From Phoronis pallida (taxonomy: Eukaryota > Phoronida > Phoronidae), in NCBI GenBank assembly GCA_028565715.1, contig JAOXYC010123333.1:1-10740 (forward strand): a stretch of DNA of 10,740 bases, given 5' to 3'. Within the stretch, counting starts at the first letter, position 1, and each line of letters begins with the position of its first letter. Under the pieces are notes generated by a model. It was not told where the DNA came from and searched no databases. It was given only the letters and a program-made list of their open reading frames with translations. Shown here in pieces: positions 1-9,400 of this stretch. The position numbers and the translations under genes are program-made.

Positions 1-469
1 CTACTATCATCACTGCTCAGTTTGATGGAAGCCGCAGAGCCTCAACCAACACACTGGGTCTCATTCCCGACAGTTGGTGCAATCGCCAAGAGACCAATCC
101 CAATTGAGAAGAGTTTCTCTCCTCCAACCACAGAGAGTCTGACCACATCGTTGAGAATTCAAGACGCCGTCCAGTTAGGGCAGTTCGGCTACGTGACATC
201 AGAGTCTGGCACGGCAAAGTCTACCTTAAACATTCATTCCGCGGCGGGACTCTTGGCCAGTTTAGAAACCCCCGTTGAGGATAGCCAGAACGTGACCTCA
301 ATCGCCCCGCTTCAGGTTGGCCTTGATGATATGCTGTGGAAGGATAGCCACCATAGATTCAGTATGTCAATGTGGATCTATGCACGACCAAATAAGGAGT
401 ATAACAGGAATGGGGCGGGGCTTAAGTCGAGGAGGAGAACAGTGGCTTTCAAAGACGCAGTTGATAACA
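1..469 (+). CDS. LYST: LYST exon 1 of window (5' partial)
   Basis: Open from the window edge in frame 1; residues 1-156 of the window product. It begins LLSSLLSLMEAAEPQPTHW and ends in RTVAFKDAVDN. The first ~100 residues are Ser/Thr/Pro-rich and probably flexible. Near residues 106-130 is MLWKDSHHRFSMSMWIYARP, the first beta-strand pattern of the ConA-like fold. The donor is A|GTGAGT in phase 1, with an unusual A as last exon base. An acceptor-like CAG at 18-20 could mean the exon starts at 21, but the frame is open on both sides, so I leave the start at the edge. The methionine at 25-27 is internal, not an initiation codon. Confidence 0.85.
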
Positions 470-3400
470 GTGAGTTTCTCTTTTGATTTAATGTAGCGGT
501 AAAATATTTAAACAATATAAGGCAAGATCAAATATATTTTATTCAACTTACAAGGAAAATAAATAGTTGAGTGTGTTTCTGACATTCCACTAATGGCATT
601 GATCCTGTGACTGCCATGTGATCAAGGACCCATTAGTGGAATGTTCATCTAATATTCAATCTAATATTCATGAGGAATGTCATTTGAAATCAAAAACCTT
701 TTAAAAAATGTTTCTGATTATTTTCTGCTATTGCTTAAACGAAATATGAAAAATATTTCTCCATTATCAATGTTTCTTTTTCAGTGACACGGTCTGAATT
801 CAAAAAGAGCAAGTCTCTAATTGAACATTGTCTTCATGTGATATCGCTTGGGTCGTCGGATATGACAGTTGAATTCTGGCTTGATCTGTCATCTGGTAGT
901 TTGGTCATGAGGTGAGGGATTTTTATTGTGAAACAAATTTTGATAAGCTTTTGAAGCAACTCACATTACTGTTCAATTTTCTATATTTTCAATATTTGCA
1001 AATCATTCACATTTTCTTGAAACTAGTGAATACCGGATTTGCTTAGGTTTATCATAAGGCTTTGTTTATACAGAATGCAGAAAAAAATTGGGATGGGTAA
1101 TACTTCATTAGCTTAAACAGGGTGTGATTTTTTCAAAATAGGTTTAATGCTTAAGTCGAATCAAATAATGTATTAAATTCGTTTTGAAAATATCAAAAGG
1201 GAATAAGGTCTTGGTAAATAAAGTAATTAAATTTTCATTCTTATTGTTTTGCTTTATAGATTGATGCATGTTGATGAGAATCAGGAACAACACTGTCTAT
1301 ATGAGAACCTCATTCCCAAAGTGATACAGTGTGACAAGTGGCAACACCTGGTGGTCAACTATGAAGACAGGGTAGAGAAGACTAAGGCTGGTGGCAAGGT
1401 GAGCGGACTTCGTTAATATTTTAAAGCTACTGTCTCAGAAAAACTATTACTGCATTCAATGTTCAAAATTTTTCCACCTCTACAAACCCCAGTTTTGAAC
1501 ACTTATTTTATGTTTGGATGTTTAAACCCTCCCCCCAGACCTAAACGTTCAACGTTTATGCGGACTGGCATTACTCTGGATCACTGTTTCGACCATGTTT
1601 AGGAAGTAACCTGTGGTGTTCTTGCTTCTTGTTCTGGAGGATTTGCATTACTGTCATGACACAGGAATGGTAATGACATTCATTGGCAATCCTATGAATA
1701 TTACCTTTCGGCAGAAAGGGTTCACAATTCTAATAACATGAATGCTTACATTATGATACTCTGTTATGTTTACAGCTTACCCTAATGACAAATGGGTTTC
1801 AATCTCGGGAAGTGGATGTCTTCTATGTTCTAACATCCAAGCCAACAGCACCAGACTCCGTTCTGTTGTATCTGGGACATAGTGGGAGTGAGAAAGACCC
1901 TGCTGCATTACCGGGGTCATGGAGAGTCGGCAACGTCATGTTGTTCAGGGGTAAGTTGTGAACAATAATATTTTGACTACAATATTCACATTTTAGCTGT
2001 GAGTTTTGTTTAAAATATTCTCAATTAACAAAAGAATACTAATTGTTTTTTTTAGCTAGTATGATTTTTCCCTTGGGATTTTACAATTTTCCCTGAGGAT
2101 TGTTTTTAAATGAAAGGGTGTCGAAGGTAGAAACTGTCATTTTTGGAATCAGCAGTTTTGAATGTTTATAAATATTTACCATATTCCCTCATCCATCTAT
2201 TTCAGATTGTGTGATATCAAAGGAGGTGTGTTTTCATCTGTTCTGTCTGGGGCCTAGCTGTTGCACACTGTCCGCGTGTGACTCATCAGAACAGCAAGCC
2301 ATGTATAAATACCATATCTGTGAAGATCTACTGCTCAAGTCTAATGTCATGCATGATATGTTGACAGGCAATATATCTGTACCTTTGGATGGTGTCAGGG
2401 TAAGAAACTACTGTCCTGTATTTGATGTTGAATATAACTTCTCTTTGTATTCTCATCAAAATGCCACATTAACATATAGCGCTAAAAGGGCTGCTTGTCT
2501 TCTGGTTTCAGGTGGCATGGTACTCCTTTTGAATTACATGCACATTTTTTTTGTGTTTTTTGCAATATTGAATGATATAGTAATTTTAGGGTAATTAGAT
2601 ATGAAAGGTAGCCAAACTAATATCTAAAATGTCAGGCGGTCTTTGCCAGGTTGAGCCCCAGGCTACGCATTGAGTAATTTTAATTTAAATATGAGAAGAA
2701 GAAAATGTCAAACAGTCGCTTAAATGAAAGGTCACCATTTCAATTTTACTAATATTGTTTTGTCCAGGAATGTCTTGCTCTCGTCTACAGTCCAAAAGAC
2801 GTCATGAAGTTCAATCTTTACCCAAATATACGAGGGACCTCAACCACTTCACGAACACTACCCGGAATATTAGCGGGCTTTACCCAGAAGAAACCATCAG
2901 TTAATCTCATGCTGCAGCAACCTGTGTCCGTGCCAGTCAACGGGTTGACAGAAATTAAGAATCAGGCACGGGTCAGCTGCGAAATGGCTGTTGATCAGAG
3001 TGGCGGAGTTGGAGTGTTCCTGTTCCTGTTTGCAAAGGTTTAATTTTCAAATACTTTTCAATTTGCTCATTATTTAATTTAAGAATAACTTTGTCTTATA
3101 AATCATAAGAACTACATTTGGGAAAATGAATCTACATAGATTTTATTTGTAAAATATCCCGAATGAACAAAATATGTTAATGGTTGTATAAAGGCCAGCA
3201 GCCCTCCTATTATAGCTAAGAGAGATTAGGCAGTCATTTTGGAAGACAAAACAAAAACTGGGTTAATGGATAGTTACAATTTACTGCTAATGTTGCAAAT
3301 TGTTTGCTATATATCTCATAAACTGAAAAATAGGAAATTTTCACCATTGCAGATTGTTGAGACGTCACATTGTGAGATTGAGCAGTCCAAATCACTACAG

Positions 3401-6400
3401 CTGTTATTCAGTTTACTGAAACACAGTCCCAAACATGCACATGACTTTGAGATGATGTCATCATATTCCATGGTGAAGAAGGTTCTGCTCAGTTCCAGAT
3501 GCATCCTGGGATATCAAGTGCTAAAGGTAACAATTTTTGTTTTTCATTACACCTTTTAATTAAAATCTGTTATTGTTTACTTCGAGGTATGGAAATGAAT
3601 GAAAATCAACCATTTAGTTTCAATGTTTTCTAAATGGTAATTTAGTATATTCCTCAGTGATGTGTCTCAATGATTTGAACATGTCATTGAGCACAGAAAT
3701 TAGTAGGAGTGGGTTAGCTTAGTGGTAGAGTATCTGACCAGCAATCAGGAGGCCTTGGTTCAATTCCAAGATCCCTTTTGAATTTTTCTGTCTTTTCAAT
3801 ATTTATCATTGAATACATTTTTTCTCGAAATTGTTTTTTTCACTATTTCTGTTTTTATATACAATAAATCTTTCCAAATTCAACCATCTAGATACACAAA
3901 CACTTTTAAAAGGAAACTTCTTTCTTGTAGGTTCTGACTGATGCCTGCTGTAGTGAACCAGTCATAAAGTTCAATAGGTCAACCAAAAAGTGGCGACTCC
4001 TAGTGGACAGTGAGGCAATCATCCAGGACATTCATGTGATAACTGAGCTGTTACTGGCCTGGAAAGTGTGGGAGAAGACTAACATTGAAGTGTGGAGTCT
4101 AGCGTTCCAGGTCCTAGAGGTTCTCATACGTGAAGATCATCCGCACAGCGAATTCAATGTGCACCAAATGAGCTGTGGTAATGTAACAGAGAAGTTACTC
4201 CTGGCTTGCCAGGTGAGTGTTTGATCAATAGATCTTTTTTCATTTCTACAGTCTTACAATGATAACTGCTTCGTTGAATCTGAAATAATGCATTTGCGCG
4301 TGGCCGACATTGGATGTTACCAGAATTCAAGACTTTTCATAGGTAAATGAATTTAATCTAATTGAAAGTAATTTGTAATATCTTTTCTTTCAGGAGAGAA
4401 TCCAAGATGGCCTACCATCTTTGCCCCCGCCAATCTGTGACACGATTATCCGCATTGTCCAAAGAATGCTTGGTTCTCCACCGGACATCAATCTGCTAGC
4501 GTCCATCTGTGATTTTCTTCTTGTCATACATCCAGCCGCCAGCACCTATGTCGTCAATACTCAGGACAGATTCTACTTCGCTCAGCATTGGGGTAAGTTG
4601 GATTCTATGAAAAAGTAGAATTTGAGAGAATTTGTGGTTTCAAAAGAATTTTTTTGAAAATTGAAATGTTGTTTAGAATAGCAATAAGTAGAATTTGAAT
4701 AATATTTATTAACCTATGAGCATTTGCCATATTCTAGCAGTTTGATATTGCCAAACTATATTAATTGCTGTTACAACATTTCTTCGAAGACTGATTTTGA
4801 AAAGTGAAATATGTACGGATTAGTGAGATGGATTGCATCTTTAATCTGAATGGCAATGAATATCAATGAATGTGAAATGATTATAGTTATACATCTCTAC
4901 TTACGATTGTGAAATTATCAACTTTGCAATGAGATCAATTGCGTTGGATATTTTGTTACAAATTGCATCCTTACATTAATCTGAACGAATAGGCCTAACT
5001 ACCTTTGCTTCTTCCGCAAATCTTTATACAGACGGCCTTGATAAAATATATATTGAAGAGTCGTCAAGATAACTGAAATCACTGTAACGTATTAACTTTG
5101 TGTTTTCGATAAAGAATGAAGGTGGTAACAAGAATTGGCAACGAAAGATAATCAGACTGTGTAAAAGAAACAGATGAAAACGTCGTATTTCAATAATAGA
5201 TAATTCTACAGTCGTAATTAGCGATGTACAAGTTTAAGTATAGCGTGACCTGATGATGTGTTGTTGTAGGTGGTCAGACATCAGAGCGCAAAACAAGCTT
5301 ACAGACAAAACTTGAAAAGATGTTCCCACTTCCTACTACAAGCACTCCATCTAGAAGAAAGAAAGCAGACGAGAACAGATCTGGAAGCCATGATGATACG
5401 ATGATGAAGCAGAAAAAGGCTCTCTCTGAACAAGGTAATAGGAAATAACATTAATTTTGCAGAAATGTTATCATTGTTAAAATGTTGTTATTTCCAGAAT
5501 AACAATCAATTTTCTGAATTTATCACAACTCGGTTTGATTATAAAATGAATCTCAATCAGTATGTTTCTTTGCCCTTGAAATGGTCAATATGTAAATTGC
5601 TCAATATGACTGTTTTATTTTCAGAAAAGCAACCATCCTCAAAAAGTCTACCAAATTCCCCTTCAATCATCCGTCGCTTAATCTCCAAAGAGAGCAGCGA
5701 CGTCAAGCATGAGAAACCATCTTTGAAAATTCCTGGACCATCACAGCCACATGCTGGTCAGCCTGGACAGATCTCACCGATCTCAAACGATGGAACACCA
5801 CCGAATCAGACTTGGTTCTTGAGTGACGATGAAGTACCTAAAGAGAAATGGGAGAATGAATCAGTTGCGACACCACGCAAGACTTCAACAGAGATTGTGA
5901 AAGTGAGTGATTTGCATGTAAGGATGACTTCAGATGATAGTGAAGATTGGGAGTTGGTGCCACGTTCTGGGTTTACGCCCAATGAAGAGCTGTTTGAAGG
6001 AATCGATGAAACTGAGAAAGGACTAGTGCATATATGTTCAGGTTAGTCACATGTTTGTTTGAATTATGTTTATTTATTGACTGAGGTGATATTTCGAGAC
6101 ATTAAACAGCTCATTGTTTGATAAAACTGGCTCCTGGAAAAACTTCTCTGAATTAGGACGAAAAATTTACATTAATTTTGAAACAGTTCATTATTTGTAA
6201 TTTCTGTAATACCAAATTCCTATCTCAATGATAGGAAAATATTGATAAACAATTCTCAGTGCAAGTCGAATAATGTGGTCCCTCTTGAGTTGGCGTTATT
6301 CAATCAATGTGTTTCCACCATTGACTGAATAACGGAAGTTTTACGAGGGACCACATTATTTGACTTGTACCCAACTTAACTCTTGTATTTCAGAACTCCT

Positions 6401-9400
6401 CAATCTATTAGCTGGCATTGTGATCAACCTTCCTGACAACCTTTTAAGTAAACTGCTTGGTATTGTACTCAGACCTGAAACACTGATCGTACTTGTCAAT
6501 CATGAGTCTGTGCAACTAAGGACATCTATTGTCAAGGTGAGAAACTGTCTTTTCACGCATAGGAAAGTTCTGGGGCCATGAGAACTTGGTTTTGATTTGC
6601 ACTTGTTTTTACATAAATGACAAGCCTATTGGTAACCATTACATCATTTAACACCCAATAGTTTGCAGGATAAATATTCAGCAACCAATGTTCATAAATA
6701 TTTGTTGGGGAAAAATTGATAACAACCAACATTTAAATAAAGATTTTTTCAAAATATGTAAAAACCTAATTTCACGAATTGTTTTATCCATAGTTACTTG
6801 ATGTCTACCTCCATCGTGCTGAGGTCTCGCTGCCAGAGAAGGTCGACCAGTTTCTGAAGCTACAAGGGTTCCACCTATTGGCCAATCAGCTACACCAACA
6901 CAGCAGTAACCGTGAACTGGTAGAGGCATGTTTCACTATGGTGTTTGGAAAACCACACTGCCTAAATGAAGAGTAGGTGGTTTAAGTATATCCATGAATA
7001 AGTTTAAACTCAAATTAAAGCAAATTCACACTATTCAAACTGAGAAATTTAAATCAACAAAAAAGTAAAATGTGAACAGTATAACAAGAATTCACAAAAA
7101 ACTCCAAACTATTAGTAATTTTGAAACTAACTTTTAAATGTTGAATTTGGAAAACACAGAATGTTAAATGTTTGTGTATTGTATTGCGACTGCAATAACA
7201 AAACCAAACAGAACAGCTTATCTTATTTTAGCAATTTCTCATTCCTTTTGCAGTTGCGACCCCAATCTCCTGATGGAGTTGTCTACCATCAGGCAGTTGG
7301 CCATCATCCCAGTGATAGCCCTGTTGGAAGGCATCGTCAGTCAACCAATGTTGTGTCATAATACACTCTGTCTCCTATGTCAGGTACAGGTTCTGGAATT
7401 TTGAAATTTGTCAAATTGTTGATTTTGGGCCTTTTAAATGTCAATACTTTTTAAATGTGACCTTTTTTTATTAATATGTACTCTTGGCCATATTGAAATT
7501 TACAGATTGAAACAAAATTATAGCCTTAATTTATTATTAAAAGAAAAAATTAAAAAGACTTTCTGGCAACCATTTACCAAAAAAAAGACCCTCATCAAAA
7601 GTTTTTTAGATGTTTTTTTTTAATTTCAATATTTGCAATTTATTTTTTCCAGTTGTTTGAGTCAGTACCAGTGCTAGCCAGTGTGATGATGGAGAATGGT
7701 CTGCTTGAAACACTGTGTAATGTACTACATGCTATCACAAAACACCATACCAAGCCCGTGACTGGTGCTGTGGATGAGTATGAGGTTCTGGTGGGGGATG
7801 TCACACATCTACTCTCATTGGTCGCCTCTAGAGCTGTTGGGTGAGTGTTTACTGCAACCTGAAATCTATGTTAAATGATAACATGATTGTTAGAGTCGTA
7901 GAGAAATTAGGCAATTCAATTATTTACTTTCCATTGTCTACTTCAGCGGTTTAGCTATTTTGAAAAATAAAATTTTCAGTGTCCATGCATGTTATTTATT
8001 TATCCAAATAAAACCTTGTTTTGTTCTAAAATAATGTTACAAAATGGCTTGCTTTGAAAGAAGTCAGTACCAGAGAAACTCGTTATGATTTTAAATAACT
8101 TATAATTCGAATTTCTTTTACAAAACCTCATGTCTTCATTCCTTTATAGTATTTGATACAACATTTTACAGTATGTCTGGTGCTCCAAGCTATCAACAGT
8201 TTGAAGATATGATGATGTTGCTTAGCAACCTGGAACATGTCTTCCTCGGTCACCATGTCAACCACATGACTGAAGGATGCACCAAATCTCTAGAAGTCTT
8301 ATGTCGCCTACAATGTCTGATCATGCAGTCAGTTCTTGAGTTCATTCAGACTACGTGTGAACTGAACATAGTACCTCGTCGAACCTCCATCATGGATACT
8401 CTTCTACTTCGCCAGAATCCACAAAGACCAGGTACATTGTTGCAACAATGCTTGGGTGCGCTTTATATTCAAGGTGCTCCTCAATTATCAACATCATAGT
8501 ACAGGTTCTAGTTCAGTTTTTGAACTTGTATTTTATGTGATGAAGCTTAGGTTCCATTGTCTTTGAAGAAAGAGGGTTTTTTGTTCCGCATTTTTCTGTC
8601 TTTCAAAAAACAATAAATAATCAATTTGGCCAGCAAAGCAAACATATTATTAAAAAGTAGATATTGTTGTAAACGTTTCTGAAAGGATGACTTAACTTCA
8701 AATTTGACTACTGCATATAAATCATAACTTAAACAAAATATTTATTTTTTCAGAAATAAGAAGAGTCCTGTCCACATCTGCTGTCCGCGATCAGATGACT
8801 GCCTATAAGTCTAAGGATCCCTCATTCACGATAAGTGAATCTGAGAGACTCGCCCAGCTACGACGAGGCTCCTTACACAGTTCCCAACTCCCACCAATAA
8901 GACAGGGTGCTCACTCTCTCTATGATGAATACTGTATTGACGAGGATGACAATGAACCTTATCTCAATCTTCTGACCATCGATCCATCAAGGAGGCGGTC
9001 GTCTGTCTCCATTTCTGAACCATTCCCAACAACGGAAAGTAGAGCCTCGGAGACGGAACTGGTTGAGCGCTATCGCAAAGCCGTGATCATGAGTGTAGAC
9101 TTTGTAGTCTTTTCAGGTTAGGAAATGTTTGGATGGCACTACTGTTTTATTTCATTTAAAAACATTACTTAAATTTGCAAGTCTATAATATTGGATCGAA
9201 ATGGACAGTCAGTATTATGACCTATTTATAAAACATTTATGAAATAAACTTGATATTGATTTATTTCATTCCAGTGACAGTGCAAACAAACCAATCAGAA
9301 GTTGAGGATAAACTTGCCAAGCTTTTTGAAGAAGGTGATTCATGTGTCCCTGAAACCTTCATCTACAAGAAACAGTTTGAGCGCCACCTATTGTCCAGTT

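Larger units (their letters stand above)
470..784 (+). other. Intron 1 of window (315 nt)
   Basis: GTGAGT to TTTTTCAG, phase 1, AT-rich. It contains the fold-back at 583-643 and the 12-bp tandem duplication at 647-670. Nothing else is recognisable. Confidence 0.88.

Noticed and set aside
17-217. Minus-strand open frame opposite the first exon, and similar short minus-strand frames at 3316-3504, 6678-6929 and 9475-9660
   Set aside because: They lie opposite conserved LYST exons and show no recognisable domain.
411-422. GC-box-like GGGGCGGGG
   Set aside because: It lies inside a coding exon in the middle of the gene; there is no sign of a promoter.
3862-3868. AATAAA and similar AT-rich hexamers in introns (also near 8611)
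   Set aside because: They fall in introns with conserved exons downstream, so they are not evidence for a gene end.
5950-5975. LVPRSG, resembling a thrombin cleavage motif
   Set aside because: It is part of a natural cytosolic linker (WELVPRSGFTPN) aligned with vertebrate WENFAYSLGYEPN; a chance match rather than an engineered tag.
7161-7361. Second open frame overlapping the exon at 7254-7383
   Set aside because: It does not join either neighbour in phase and lacks LYST resemblance; it is a shadow frame.
7438-7623. 61-residue Lys/Leu/Phe-rich open frame in an intron
   Set aside because: It is a product of A- and T-runs, with no domain and no phase link to exons.
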